From: Bacteroidia bacterium
GTDB lineage: Bacteria; Bacteroidota; Bacteroidia; CAILMK01; JBBDIG01
NCBI GenBank assembly: GCA_040880525.1
Contig: JBBDIG010000034.1
Coordinates: 1 to 64,000 of the forward strand
Length of the DNA: 64,000 nucleotides
Direction of reading: 5' to 3'
In this document: in pieces, positions 27,691-36,340 of the stretch
Position numbering within the stretch: position 1 is the first letter of the stretch
Layout: each line of letters opens with the position of its first letter
Translations under genes and position numbers: made by a program
Notes under the pieces: model-generated
The model's input: only the letters and a program-made list of their open reading frames with translations
Told to the model about the DNA's origin: nothing
Database searches by the model: none

Positions 27691-28947
27691 TTACTCCAAA
27701 TCATATTCCTTAATTTTCCGGTAGAGAGTGCGTTCGGAAATTCCAAGTTCATCTGCTGCAGGCTTGCGTTTGCCTTTAAATTTCTGTAAGGCCTTGCGGA
27801 TCATATCCTTTTCCACCACCTGCAGAGAAAGTACTTCTTCTGGTTCATCATCTTCGCTAGAGTCCACCAATACTTCCTCCTCACGGAAGCTACTGGGAAC
27901 GGCATATTCTTCCTGGTGCAATAAAGGCTCGTTCTCATTACTGTGAGCCGCTTTCAGCAGGCGGTGCTTCAGTGGCGAAATATTGTCGTTTATTTCTCTT
28001 CCCGTTTCATTTACATTTTTTGCCAATTCATGCATGGTCGCCTTCATTTCTGACAGATCCTTTTTTATTTCAAAAAGAAACTTGTATAGAATTTCACGTT
28101 CGCTAAACCCATCGAAACCTGCGGATTGTCCTTGCGGACGTAATGCAATTTGCTGCGAAGGCTCTTCCGGGAGATTATTTTCGATGGCCGCTCCTGTAAG
28201 TTTTCTTTCCTGCTCTAACACAGAAAGCTGCTCAACGAAATTCTTGAGCTGCCGAATATTTCCGGGCCATGAAAATTTATTCAATTGCTCCTCTGCTTCC
28301 CGGGTCAGCTCCAGGGAAGGTACGCGGTACTTGTAGCTGAAGTCGTTAGCAAACTTGGTGAAGAGCAGGCCGATGTCTTCCTTCCGCTCGCGCAGGGCCG
28401 GGATCTTTATGGTTACTGTGCTGAGGCGGTAATAGAGATCATCGCGGAATTTTCCTTCCTGAGTATGCCGGTACAATTCCTTGTTGGTTGCTGCTATTAC
28501 GCGTACATCGGTTTTTTGCGTTTTAGAGGAGCCCACCTTTATGAATTCGCCTGACTCCAGCACCCGCAGCAGCCGCGACTGCGTTTCCAGCGGAAGTTCA
28601 CCGATCTCGTCCAGGAAAATGGTTCCGCCATCCACAGTTTCAAAGTAGCCTTTACGGGCTTCGTGCGCGCTGGTAAAGGAGCCTTTCTCGTGTCCGAAAA
28701 GTTCCGAATCAATTGTTCCTGAAGGAATCGCCCCGCAGTTTATTGCGATGAATTTTCCATGCTTCCGCTTGCTCAGGCTGTGAATGATCTTGGAAAACGC
28801 CTCCTTCCCCACACCGCTTTCGCCAACAATGAGGACGGTCATATCCGTGGGTGCTACCTTCTTTGCCGTTTCAATGGCCCGCAGAAGCACGGGCGAATTA
28901 CCTACAATTTCGAACCTGTTCTTAATACTTAAAATTTCTGGATCCAC
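27691..28947 (-). CDS. Sigma-54-interacting AAA+ transcriptional regulator
   Basis: The 418-residue protein has no receiver or GAF domain. The AAA+ core starts almost at once (Walker [11 protein letters not shown], Walker [13 protein letters not shown], sensor region [12 protein letters not shown]). A Fis-type helix-turn-helix closes the protein ([21 protein letters not shown]). The loop that contacts sigma-54 reads GSFTSA instead of GAFTGA: the essential Phe and Thr remain, but two positions differ. A charged segment of about 100 residues with coiled-coil character (about 275-375) separates the core from the HTH. It lies upstream of lptE in the same direction; whether it controls the envelope genes is open. 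An intact rpoN elsewhere would be needed for activity. Confidence 0.88.
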   Translation of the reverse strand: MDPEILSIKNRFEIVGNSPVLLRAIETAKKVAPTDMTVLIVGESGVGKEAFSKIIHSLSKRKHGKFIAINCGAIPSGTIDSELFGHEKGSFTSAHEARKGYFETVDGGTIFLDEIGELPLETQSRLLRVLESGEFIKVGSSKTQKTDVRVIAATNKELYRHTQEGKFRDDLYYRLSTVTIKIPALRERKEDIGLLFTKFANDFSYKYRVPSLELTREAEEQLNKFSWPGNIRQLKNFVEQLSVLEQERKLTGAAIENNLPEEPSQQIALRPQGQSAGFDGFSEREILYKFLFEIKKDLSEMKATMHELAKNVNETGREINDNISPLKHRLLKAAHSNENEPLLHQEEYAVPSSFREEEVLVDSSEDDEPEEVLSLQVVEKDMIRKALQKFKGKRKPAADELGISERTLYRKIKEYDLE

Positions 28948-29090
28948 TTCTTAATTTTTAATTGAGATGTTTATTGTCCTATTAAAAGAATGTTTAAACT
29001 TTTCATTTTCACGGTTGAAATATTTTCCTTTTTTAATTTTAAATGCCAATTATATCCTGGTGTTTCCAGCCAGTAAGGATTAAGTTTCTA

Positions 29091-30533
29091 TTAAACGGAT
29101 TTAACCTCATGAATAGCCACATCCTTTTCCACGATCTTGCCCAAGAGTGTAGCACTGGTACAGTCATGCACTGCCACCTGCACGTAGTCGCCCCTTTTGT
29201 ATCCTTCTGCCTGGAAGACGATCATTTTATTCTGGTCATTCCGTCCTTTCAGCATTTCATCTGATTTTTTCGAGGTTCCTTCAATCAGCACCCGGAATGT
29301 TTTGCCGATATCCTGCCTGTTGCTTTCTTCTGAATTTTGCTTTTGAATGGCGATCACTTCCTGGAGTCTCCGTTTTTTTACAGCTTCCGGTACATCATCA
29401 GCGTAGCGCTTTGCGGCCAGCGTTCCGGGCCTTTCACTATACATAAACATGTAAGCAAAGTCATACTGAACCAACTTCATGAGGCTCAGTGTTTCCTGAT
29501 GCTCATCCTCCGATTCGCTGCAAAACCCCGTAATAATGTCCGTGCTAAGTCCCATATCCGGAACAATGCTGCGGATCATCTGCACCCGGTCAAGGTACCA
29601 TTCGCGGGAATAGCCCCTGTTCATCAATTCCAAAACCCTGGAACTCCCTGCCTGTACAGGAAGATGGATGTAGTTGCAAATATTTTTGTAACGGCTCATG
29701 GTTAGGACTACCTCTTCCGTAATATCTTTGGGATGTGAAGTTGAAAATCTCACACGGAGCAATGGATTCACTTGTGCCACCATTTCCAGCAGGTTTGCAA
29801 AATTGACCTCATCCCCGGTTTCGGCTTTGAGACAATAGGAATCTACGTTCTGGCCGAGCAGCGTTACCTCACGGTAGCCCCGGTTGAAGAGATCTGTCGC
29901 CTCTGCAACAATGCTGTGAGGATGGCGGCTTCGCTCCCGGCCACGTGTAAAGGGGACCACGCAAAACGAGCACATATTGTCGCATCCGCGCATGATGCTG
30001 ATAAAGGCCGTTACCCCGTTGCTGTCCAGCCGCACAGGACTGATGTCTGCATAGGTTTCTTCGCGGCTGAGGAATACGTTTACCGCCTTTTGGCCGGTTC
30101 CCGCTGTACCAACCAGGTTGGGCAGCTCGCGATATGCATCCGGTCCGGCCACGAGGTCTACGATCTTCTCCTCTTCCAGCAGTTTCTGCTTGAGGCGTTC
30201 AGCCATACATCCCAGCACTCCGATCACCATATCCGGCCGCTTCAGCTTCAGGTGCTGAAAGTTCTTCAGCCTTTCCCGGATCCGCTGTTCCGCTTTATCG
30301 CGAATTGCGCAGGTATTGATGAACACAACATCCGCCTCTTCTATGAGGGGTGTTGGTTCAAAACCGTTTTCTATCATCACAGAAGCTACTATCTCGCTGT
30401 CAGAGAAATTCATTTGGCAGCCGTAGCTTTCGAGGTATAATTTCTTGCCCGCGCCCGGTGCCGGTGCTCCGGCTGTAAAAATCTCTCCCTGGCGTTTCTC
30501 CTCAATCTTCTTATCTAATATTAATTCTTGCAT
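29091..30533 (-). CDS. miaB: tRNA-2-methylthio-N6-dimethylallyladenosine synthase MiaB
   Basis: Starting at the ATG at 30533 the product is 480 residues, the usual MiaB size. It has the three UPF0004 cysteines (in [20 protein letters not shown] and GVLGCMAER), the radical-SAM CxxxCxxC motif ([13 protein letters not shown]), and a C-terminal TRAM domain. It attaches a methylthio group to A37 of tRNAs reading UNN codons, using two iron-sulphur clusters. The frame extends upstream to 30605, but the -7 box at 30571-30578 lies inside that extension, which favours 30533. Transcribed alone; the next gene downstream is the sigma-54-type regulator after 143 bases. Confidence 0.94.
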   Translation of the reverse strand: MQELILDKKIEEKRQGEIFTAGAPAPGAGKKLYLESYGCQMNFSDSEIVASVMIENGFEPTPLIEEADVVFINTCAIRDKAEQRIRERLKNFQHLKLKRPDMVIGVLGCMAERLKQKLLEEEKIVDLVAGPDAYRELPNLVGTAGTGQKAVNVFLSREETYADISPVRLDSNGVTAFISIMRGCDNMCSFCVVPFTRGRERSRHPHSIVAEATDLFNRGYREVTLLGQNVDSYCLKAETGDEVNFANLLEMVAQVNPLLRVRFSTSHPKDITEEVVLTMSRYKNICNYIHLPVQAGSSRVLELMNRGYSREWYLDRVQMIRSIVPDMGLSTDIITGFCSESEDEHQETLSLMKLVQYDFAYMFMYSERPGTLAAKRYADDVPEAVKKRRLQEVIAIQKQNSEESNRQDIGKTFRVLIEGTSKKSDEMLKGRNDQNKMIVFQAEGYKRGDYVQVAVHDCTSATLLGKIVEKDVAIHEVKSV

Positions 30534-30570
30534 ATCCTTTTTATTAGCCTCTTCTTCTGAAACGGAAGCG

Positions 30571-30578
30571 CAAAAGTA
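30571..30578 (-). promoter_or_regulatory. -7 box for miaB
   Basis: On the minus strand these bases read TACTTTTG, an exact match to TAnnTTTG, 37 bases before the chosen ATG at 30533. It supports the shorter MiaB start. Confidence 0.55.
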
Positions 30579-30741
30579 AGAAAAATCAAGCCTCTTTGCT
30601 GACAAGATGGCAGGAGATTATTGGGCGATTCAGGAGGTTCCTGTGCGTGAAGAGTGCAAAGAGCTTATTATGCTTAGGCAGGTCAGGCGGAGTTATTCAG
30701 GACAGTGAACACAGGATTGGAAATCCAGCGTGAAAATACCT

Positions 30742-31680
30742 TCAATCAGGATTTTCACTCCTTATTTTTTCAAATAATTCATCCGCATCCTTTTTATGCA
30801 GCAGTTCAGAGCCCGGAGTCATGATGGCGGCACTTCCGCAACATAAGCCATAACGCACCGCTTCCCTGATCTCCATTCCTTCTATGAGCTTCGATACGAT
30901 GCCCGCCACCATGCTGTCTCCGGCCCCCACCGAACTTTGTTTTTCAACCTGTGGTGCAGCCAGTTTTTCTATATTTCGGGAGGTGGCAAGGATTGCCCCT
31001 TCACCTCCCAGGGAAACAACCAGCACTTCAATATCATACTTATTAATAACCTCTTCTGCCGCATTTTTCCAATCGCTTTCATTGGTCAGTTTTCGGCCTA
31101 CCAGCGCTGCCAGCTCATTCTTATTTGGCTTCAGCAGAAATGCACCGGCCTCGGTAATCTTGCATAATGCCGTTCCTGAAGTATCAAGGATAAAGCGCAC
31201 ATTATGCTCCCTGGCTTTCCGGGAAAGACGGGCGTAGAAGTTTTCAGGCGCACCGGGCGGCAGGCTTCCGCTGGCTATCAAATAATCCGCATCGGCATAA
31301 TCATTCACAAGGTCAAGCAGCATTTGCCATTCCCTTTCTTCCAATTCGCCTCCCGGTAAAATAAAACGATACAGATCGTTATGCTCCTTATCCGTGATCA
31401 TTATACTTTCCCGTGTGGCGCTTTTTACCTTAAGCGGATGCTGGTCAATTTTCTCCTTAGCCAACAGCGATTCATACATTTCACCGGTAGGCCCGCCAGA
31501 GGGAAAAATTGCCGTTGCATCGCAACATAACCGCTTTAATGCGCGGGCTACATTTATTCCACCTCCGCCCGGTTCGCGAAGCGGCTTTGCACAACGTAGC
31601 TTTTCTTCAGGAATAAATTTATCTGTACTTGTACTCAGATCCAGTGCAGGATTGGGGGTGCATGTGATGATTTGAGGCAT
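30742..31680 (-). CDS. PfkB-family hexose kinase (1-phosphofructokinase type)
   Basis: The 312-residue protein (start at the ATG at 31680, which opens with MPQIITCTPNPALD) follows the 1-phosphofructokinase/tagatose-6-phosphate kinase branch of PfkB. The substrate-binding block GGGGINVARALKRL is near residue 40. The DTSGTAL segment is near residue 155, and the anion-hole/catalytic motif SVGAGDSMVAG is near residue 250. It phosphorylates a sugar phosphate with ATP. It lies 8 bases after gapA in the same direction, suggesting a role in glycolysis, possibly as the cell's 6-phosphofructokinase in the manner of PfkB (inference). Upstream in-frame codons to 31758 overlap gapA and are not used. Confidence 0.88.
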   Translation of the reverse strand: MPQIITCTPNPALDLSTSTDKFIPEEKLRCAKPLREPGGGGINVARALKRLCCDATAIFPSGGPTGEMYESLLAKEKIDQHPLKVKSATRESIMITDKEHNDLYRFILPGGELEEREWQMLLDLVNDYADADYLIASGSLPPGAPENFYARLSRKAREHNVRFILDTSGTALCKITEAGAFLLKPNKNELAALVGRKLTNESDWKNAAEEVINKYDIEVLVVSLGGEGAILATSRNIEKLAAPQVEKQSSVGAGDSMVAGIVSKLIEGMEIREAVRYGLCCGSAAIMTPGSELLHKKDADELFEKIRSENPD

Positions 31681-31688
31681 AGTAGCGA

Positions 31689-32699
31689 TTAAACGGATTT
31701 TGATTGAAGCGCACTGATCCGCACACCTTCCTTCACCATCTGGCTGGCATATCCCCATTCGTTATCATACCAGGCGAGTATTTTCACCAGGTCGCCATCC
31801 ACTACCTGTGTACTGGTGCCATCCACTATCGCAGCGCGGGTATCCTTTATGATATCGGAAGACACCAGTTCCTCATCGCTAAAGCCTACTATTTTCCTGT
31901 AGCGACCAGAATTCGCTTCATCTATAAATGCGTTGTTAATTTCCTCCGCTGTTGTCCGTTTTCCTGTCACAATTGTAATGTCGGATATTGATCCTGCCGG
32001 GACGGGACCGCGAATAGCCATTCCATCGAATTTGTCCTTTAATTTAGGCAGCACTTTAATGGCAGCTTTTGCGGCTCCGGTAGTGGTTGGAACCAGATTT
32101 ATTGCAGCAGCCCTTCCCCTGCGCAGCTTTTTATTATGGCCATCCACAATTCCCTGAGAAGATGTATAGGCATGGACGGTGGTCATCATAGCCTTCTTTA
32201 CACCAAATCTGCGGCTCATGATCTCCATAACCGGGGCAATGCAGGTGGTAGTGCAACTGGCTGTAGAGATTACCCTGGCTGCCGGATCTACTTCATTAAC
32301 TCCACCAACCACTGTGGCCACATCATCACTTTTAGCCGGTGCTGATAAAATTACCTTTCCGGCACCCGCTTTCAAATGTTTTTCCAGATCTTCCTTGCGC
32401 GTAAAAAGCCCTGAACATTCGAAAACCAGGTCAACCCTCAGATCCTTCCACGGCAGTGATGCAGGATCTTTTTCGCTCAGGTAGCGAATTTCCCTTCCCC
32501 CTATATTAAGATTATTGCCAGCCGCCTCCACGTTTTTTTCATAGCGCCCGTAAACTGAATCATAACGGAGCATGTACACCATGTCATCAATGGGTACAAT
32601 ATCATTTACTGCCACAAGCTGCAGCTCATCGTTATTCATAATTATTTTTAAGGTGGCACGCCCAATACGTCCCATTCCATTGATTGCTACTTTAGTCAT
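31689..32699 (-). CDS. gap: Glyceraldehyde-3-phosphate dehydrogenase, type I
   Basis: The 336-residue protein has the Rossmann NAD site (INGMGRIGRATLK), the active site SCTTTC with nucleophile C149, and the C-terminal WYDNEWGYASQM signature. It oxidises glyceraldehyde 3-phosphate to 1,3-bisphosphoglycerate in glycolysis or runs in reverse in gluconeogenesis. The residue after the Gly-rich motif that recognises the coenzyme reads VNDIVPID; the Asp favours NAD over NADP (family knowledge). It is the first gene of a two-gene unit with the PfkB kinase. Confidence 0.95.
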   Translation of the reverse strand: MTKVAINGMGRIGRATLKIIMNNDELQLVAVNDIVPIDDMVYMLRYDSVYGRYEKNVEAAGNNLNIGGREIRYLSEKDPASLPWKDLRVDLVFECSGLFTRKEDLEKHLKAGAGKVILSAPAKSDDVATVVGGVNEVDPAARVISTASCTTTCIAPVMEIMSRRFGVKKAMMTTVHAYTSSQGIVDGHNKKLRRGRAAAINLVPTTTGAAKAAIKVLPKLKDKFDGMAIRGPVPAGSISDITIVTGKRTTAEEINNAFIDEANSGRYRKIVGFSDEELVSSDIIKDTRAAIVDGTSTQVVDGDLVKILAWYDNEWGYASQMVKEGVRISALQSKSV

Positions 32700-32816
32700 G
32701 ATTTAAGGTCTATTTGCTTTTAAAAATACTCATTCGATTTGTCGCATCGCTCATTTCTTCACACCTCCAATAAACCTCTGCTACTTAAAGATGTTTTAGT
32801 TTGCCAAACGAAACCT

Positions 32817-33269
32817 ATGAGCAGCTTTGGAAAAATCCTGATAGCGAGTTTAACCGGAACGGCATTTATGACGCTTTTCAGCTATAGTATTTCAAGAAAG
32901 GACAAAAAACAATACCGGGAGCCGGAACTGCTGAATCACCTCACAGGAAAAATTTCCAGGGGATTATTTATTCCCAAGGAAAAACATCCGCTCGGATATA
33001 TCCTGCATCTGCTTGTGGGCATGGGTTTTACCACTGCTTATTGGGCCGTGTGGAGATCCACCAAAATAGATCCTCACTGGGACAATGCTATGATATTTGG
33101 AGCATTTAGTGGCGTTGCAGGCATTATCATTTGGGAAATTAACTTTAAACTACATCCTGATCCTCCTGAAATTGACAAAAGAAATTATTACATCCAATTG
33201 ATGATCGCACACATCATATTTGGTACAACTGCCGGTGGTCAATGGCAATTAATGGAAGGGAAATATTGA
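32817..33269 (+). CDS. Small membrane protein of unknown function
   Basis: The 150-residue protein (ATG at 32817) has about four membrane segments: near residues 6-24, 62-80, 92-110 and 128-144. Between the first two lies a basic loop with the block LLNHLTGKISRGLFIPKEKHPLG. No family name comes to mind. The earlier in-frame start at 32739 would add residues with no hydrophobic character and is rejected. It stands alone between gapA (divergent) and the repeat-bearing spacer. No partner gene is evident. Confidence 0.65.
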   Translation: MSSFGKILIASLTGTAFMTLFSYSISRKDKKQYREPELLNHLTGKISRGLFIPKEKHPLGYILHLLVGMGFTTAYWAVWRSTKIDPHWDNAMIFGAFSGVAGIIIWEINFKLHPDPPEIDKRNYYIQLMIAHIIFGTTAGGQWQLMEGKY

Positions 33270-33417
33270 TTAAGATGTAAAAAAAGATAGCAGGAAAAAA
33301 ATAAAAATTTCAGCCAGCGATTTATAGCAACTTGTTTGTTTCGTAAATATTTGGTTTTAATTGAATATCGAAATTAATTAATAAGGCCGTTCCAAAAACT
33401 TTAATAAGAGCGATTTA

Positions 33418-33510
33418 ACCGCAGAGAGCGTAATGGGATGCGCAACGGTCGCAAAGAGAAAAATTAATTAGTGTACTTTATGGTAAACCTTTGTGCGCTT
33501 TGTGGTAAAA
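33418..33510. repeat. ACCGCAGAGAGCG / CTTTGTGCGCTTTGTGG dispersed-type repeat
   Basis: The stretch begins with ACCGCAGAGAGCG, passes GTCGCAAAGAG, and ends with the opposite-strand version CCTTTGTGCGCTTTGTGGTAAA. The two arms are loosely complementary, so it can fold as a long imperfect hairpin. Sequence of this kind is dispersed in non-coding DNA of many Bacteroidota (recollection, not checked here). Confidence 0.5.
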
Positions 33511-33649
33511 ATTTGCCCAACCTTATTTTAAAATTGGTTTACCTTTTATATAATGTTACTATAGTTTTAAAAAATAAAAACAAGACCACCATTCTTTATA
33601 ACCAGTTTATTTTCCATTTATTTCATTAAGATTCCAGTAAATATAAAAA

Positions 33650-33692
33650 TCTTTGAGTTCCTTTGTGTCTTAGAGCCTTTGTGTCTAAAATC
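33650..33692. repeat. Tandem CTTTGTGTCT/CCTTTGTGTCTA units
   Basis: Three short units of the same theme follow each other: CTTTGAGTTC, CTTTGTGTCTTAGAG and CCTTTGTGTCTAAAAT. They match the right arm of the element at 33481-33503 in style. Confidence 0.5.
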
Positions 33693-33779
33693 TTATATTC
33701 TGAGTTCCGAAAAATTAATTTCTTCCTGCATCTTTGTCTTAACGATAACAAGACATTTAATCCAAAAAAAGAAGGAATC

Positions 33780-35627
33780 ATGGGTATGTCTCAATTCTTC
33801 TCCTTCTTCTTTCAAAGAAGGGAGGAACGCAAAATTCGCAAGCTGGTAGAACGGCTGGAGCAGAATGAGGATGATGCAGAGGCGCAGGAGCACCTCTTCA
33901 ATTCGCTGGATAAGACGGCTGCGGCACTGGAAAAAGAGATCGGCAAAAAAGTGAGGCCAGAGCACATACGCGCTGAAAAACTCCTTGCACAGGAAATCAT
34001 AGCACGCTCTGCAGGCGAGCGGGAACAGCGCAGAAGCACGCGCAAAAAGGAAAAGCAGGAAAGACGCCAGGCACGATACGACCGTAAGGAAGCGCGCAAA
34101 GCTGCCCGCAAAAGGAGAAAGGGCGACCGCGAGGAAAACCTGATGGAGGCTCTTGAAAAGCGGAATACCGGCAGGCGCAAAGTCTGGTACAATGCTATCG
34201 AAAGCCAGAAAGTACAGCCGCTCCGCATTTTCTATCCGGAAAGCCTGGAAGCTCTGATTGATATTGTGGAAGAGGCCGATGAACTGGGTATAAAGGTAAA
34301 AGCTGTGGGTTCCGGCCATTCAGCTTCTAATATTGTTACCACATCCGATTTTATGGTTTATACCCACGGACTTGACGAGCCTCTGGAGCTTGACCGCTCT
34401 ATATTAAAGGAGGAGACAAATTCGCTGCATCTGTTCGAGGCTGAGGCGGGCATCACCGTGCGCGAACTCAATGGCGAACTAGAAGATGCAGGACTTGCGC
34501 TGCCCAACGCTGGCGGCTCGGATGTGCAGACGCTGATGGGCGCAATATCCACGGCCACGCACGGCTCGGGGATTAAATTAGGTTCCTACCCTGATCTGGT
34601 TCGCTCTATGGTGATGGTGACAACGGAAGGAAAGGTGTACCGCATTGAGCCTTCGGATGGCATCACAGACCCGCTCAAGTACAATGACCCGGACATTCCT
34701 CTGGTGCAGAATGATGAGTGGTTTTATGCTGCGGTGGTAAGCATGGGCTGCTTGGGAATTGTGTATTCTTTAATCATTGAAGTAGTGCCATCTTACTGGC
34801 TAAAGGAAACGCGCGAATTGATCCTATGGAGCCAGCTCAAGCCTCTGCTGGCTGAGGGCAGCATCCTGCAGAAAAATGAGCATTTTGAGGTTTACCTGAA
34901 TCCTTATAAAACCGATGGAGATTATACCTGCCTTATCACCACGCGCAAACACATTGATGTGCAACAACGGCCAAAAGGACCTCCAGGCAGACGGAATTTC
35001 TTTTCCAGCCTGCTACTCAGTTTCAGCTTCACCCCTAAAGTGATGCTCCAGCTTTTTCTATTAATGCCCAAAAAAACCCCGGCACTTATTGACCGTGCAT
35101 TGAAAGCGCTCGTTGACGAAGCTTACATCAACAAAAGCTACCTGGTGCTGAACCAGGGATTGCGGCAGGTAAAAACCACCGGCACAGCCATTGAGATGGG
35201 TTTTCCGCTAAGCAACTACCTCCCGGCAGTAGAGCGAATATTTGAAATAGCAGCCGAGCGGGCCGGGGATGGCGGGCAGTATGTTACTTCTCCTTTTGCA
35301 TTGAGATTTGTGAAGTCGAGCAAAGCCTACATGAGCATGATGAACGGAACCGACACCTGCATGATTGAGATTACAACGCTGACACAGTCGCTGGGTCGTG
35401 TAGACATGTTGCGCCATTTTCAGGAAGAACTCTACGCCTTTGGTGCACGCCCACATTGGGGTCTTGAACTGGATCACCTTACCGGTAGCCATGACCTCAT
35501 CAAAAAGATGTACCCGGAATATGACAAATTCATAAAGGTATTTAATGAATTAAATTATAAAGGAACTTTTAATAATGCTTTTACGGACCGGGTTGGATTT
35601 TCGGAGGTTGGGTTTAAACGGGAATGA
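33780..35627 (+). CDS. FAD-linked aldonolactone-oxidase-like protein with charged N-terminal extension
   Basis: From the ATG at 33780 the product is 615 residues. Residues 1 to about 125 form an extraordinarily charged, helical, probably coiled-coil segment rich in Glu, Arg and Lys (e.g. RREERKIRKLVERLEQ, then Arg/Lys-dense 80-115). The VAO-type FAD-binding domain follows, with the flavin-attachment motif AVGSGHSASN (H180) and the GAISTATHGSG block. The C-terminal D-arabinono-lactone-oxidase domain includes RPHWG near the end, but the Lys usual after HWG in this family is Leu here. Homologues oxidise sugar lactones or polyols. The N-terminal domain is not part of the family and suggests a fusion or a binding or anchoring role. 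Transcribed alone. Confidence 0.82.
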   Translation: MGMSQFFSFFFQRREERKIRKLVERLEQNEDDAEAQEHLFNSLDKTAAALEKEIGKKVRPEHIRAEKLLAQEIIARSAGEREQRRSTRKKEKQERRQARYDRKEARKAARKRRKGDREENLMEALEKRNTGRRKVWYNAIESQKVQPLRIFYPESLEALIDIVEEADELGIKVKAVGSGHSASNIVTTSDFMVYTHGLDEPLELDRSILKEETNSLHLFEAEAGITVRELNGELEDAGLALPNAGGSDVQTLMGAISTATHGSGIKLGSYPDLVRSMVMVTTEGKVYRIEPSDGITDPLKYNDPDIPLVQNDEWFYAAVVSMGCLGIVYSLIIEVVPSYWLKETRELILWSQLKPLLAEGSILQKNEHFEVYLNPYKTDGDYTCLITTRKHIDVQQRPKGPPGRRNFFSSLLLSFSFTPKVMLQLFLLMPKKTPALIDRALKALVDEAYINKSYLVLNQGLRQVKTTGTAIEMGFPLSNYLPAVERIFEIAAERAGDGGQYVTSPFALRFVKSSKAYMSMMNGTDTCMIEITTLTQSLGRVDMLRHFQEELYAFGARPHWGLELDHLTGSHDLIKKMYPEYDKFIKVFNELNYKGTFNNAFTDRVGFSEVGFKRE

Positions 35628-35691
35628 TTTATTTTTGATTTGAAATAAGCATGAAATATCTGGTTCCCTCACACACAAAACCAAAGGTTTG

Positions 35692-35707
35692 AAACCCTTG
35701 AAGGGTT
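35692..35707. repeat. Short AACCCTT-G-AAGGGTT palindrome left of hicBA
   Basis: AACCCTT (35693-35699) and AAGGGTT (35701-35707) form a 7-base inverted repeat with a single-base centre, preceded by another GGTTTGAAACC-like palindrome. It lies between the oxidase gene and hicA. Confidence 0.65.
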
Positions 35708-35735
35708 GGGTTTGCCGGTACGGACTGCGGAACAA

Positions 35736-35948
35736 TTAAATCAGATTCTTGAATTCTTCAATCGTAAGGCCAGCATCTTTAACAATACCCGCCATAGTAT
35801 GGGCATTTATAGGATTAGAACGGGGAATGGTAAGAATCTTCCGGCCATCCGTCATGATGATGTGCTTGCTTTCCCGGGCTATTCTAAATCCCGATTTTTC
35901 AAATGCGCGGACAGCTTTCCTATGATTTATACCTAGTAACTTGGGCAT
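35736..35948 (-). CDS. hicA: HicA-family toxin (mRNA interferase)
   Basis: The 70-residue protein shows the HicA double-stranded-RNA-binding-like fold. The N-terminal helix is HRKAVRAFEKSGFRI, and the active-site strand has the conserved histidine in ESKHIIMTDG (H29). A C-terminal helix IVKDAGLTIEEFKNLI follows the TIPRSNPINAHTM loop. HicA cleaves mRNA when not bound by HicB. It lies immediately downstream of hicB, in the hicB-hicA order, and its ATG is 4 bases after the distal hicB stop. Length and motif suggest an intact toxin. Confidence 0.88.
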   Translation of the reverse strand: MPKLLGINHRKAVRAFEKSGFRIARESKHIIMTDGRKILTIPRSNPINAHTMAGIVKDAGLTIEEFKNLI

Positions 35949-35952
35949 TTGA

Positions 35953-36156
35953 TCAAGCCGCTATTTCTACTTCGCGCAACTCAGAATTATCCTGCTATGC
36001 CAGTTCATTTGCGACCTCGAGATATTCTTTAATAGCCGTACGAATATTTTCCAGCGCCTCTTCCTCTGTCCTGCCTTCTGACCAGCAACCGGGAAGCCCC
36101 GGACAACTGACGCTATAGCCTTCCTCGGTTTTCTTTAACGCTACTTTGTATTTCAT
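35953..36156 (-). pseudogene. hicB: HicB-family antitoxin with in-frame amber codon
   Basis: The 68-codon frame from the ATG at 36156 encodes the standard short HicB: an N-terminal beta-hairpin (MKYKVALKKTEEGYSV), the CPGLPGCWSEG turn, the EEALENIRTAIKEYLE helix, and the closing strand ELREVEIAA. Codon 54 is TAG (35995-35997), exactly in the loop before the last strand. Translation would stop at 53 residues, while the conserved last strand remains encoded and in frame up to the TGA at 35953. The reading frame is otherwise undamaged, so either the antitoxin works in truncated form, the stop is suppressed or read through, or this is a recent lesion or a sequencing error. Coupled to hicA by a 4-base gap. 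Confidence 0.75.
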
Positions 36157-36245
36157 CTGTTTTCAATTTTAAAAACTGCAAGTTAAGAAATTAGATAGCT
36201 TCTTTTCAGTTTGTCCTTTTCGAAGATGCTGCCCATCCTCACCAA

Positions 36246-36258
36246 AACCTTGAAGGTT
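36246..36258. repeat. Short AACCTT-G-AAGGTT palindrome right of hicBA
   Basis: AACCTT and AAGGTT flank a single G. It is a shorter relative of the palindrome at 35692-35707, so the hicBA module is bracketed by the same kind of element. Confidence 0.6.
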
Positions 36259-36340
36259 TGAATTTGCTTGGATATCCACCTGCGCCCGAATATTTCATCC
36301 GGTATCCTCACTTTTGCAGTACTCAATAAAAATAAATGTT

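Larger units (their letters stand above)
33270..33779. other. AT-rich spacer with CTTTG-type repeats
   Basis: This 510-base stretch holds no gene. It includes two degenerate purine/pyrimidine-biased repeat clusters (33418-33510 and 33650-33692, listed separately) and a near-consensus -7 box CATCTTTG at 33729-33736 that may serve the oxidase gene. The open frame upstream of the ATG at 33780 runs through the second repeat cluster. Confidence 0.5.

Noticed and set aside
29772-30440. 222-codon frame on the plus strand
   Set aside because: It is antisense to miaB, which has full radical-SAM and TRAM motifs; the frame has no own domain.
30730-30758. GTGAAAAT / ATTTTCAC hairpin at the end of the PfkB kinase gene
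   Set aside because: The right arm overlaps the stop codon region and no T run follows on the minus strand, so a terminator is not supported.
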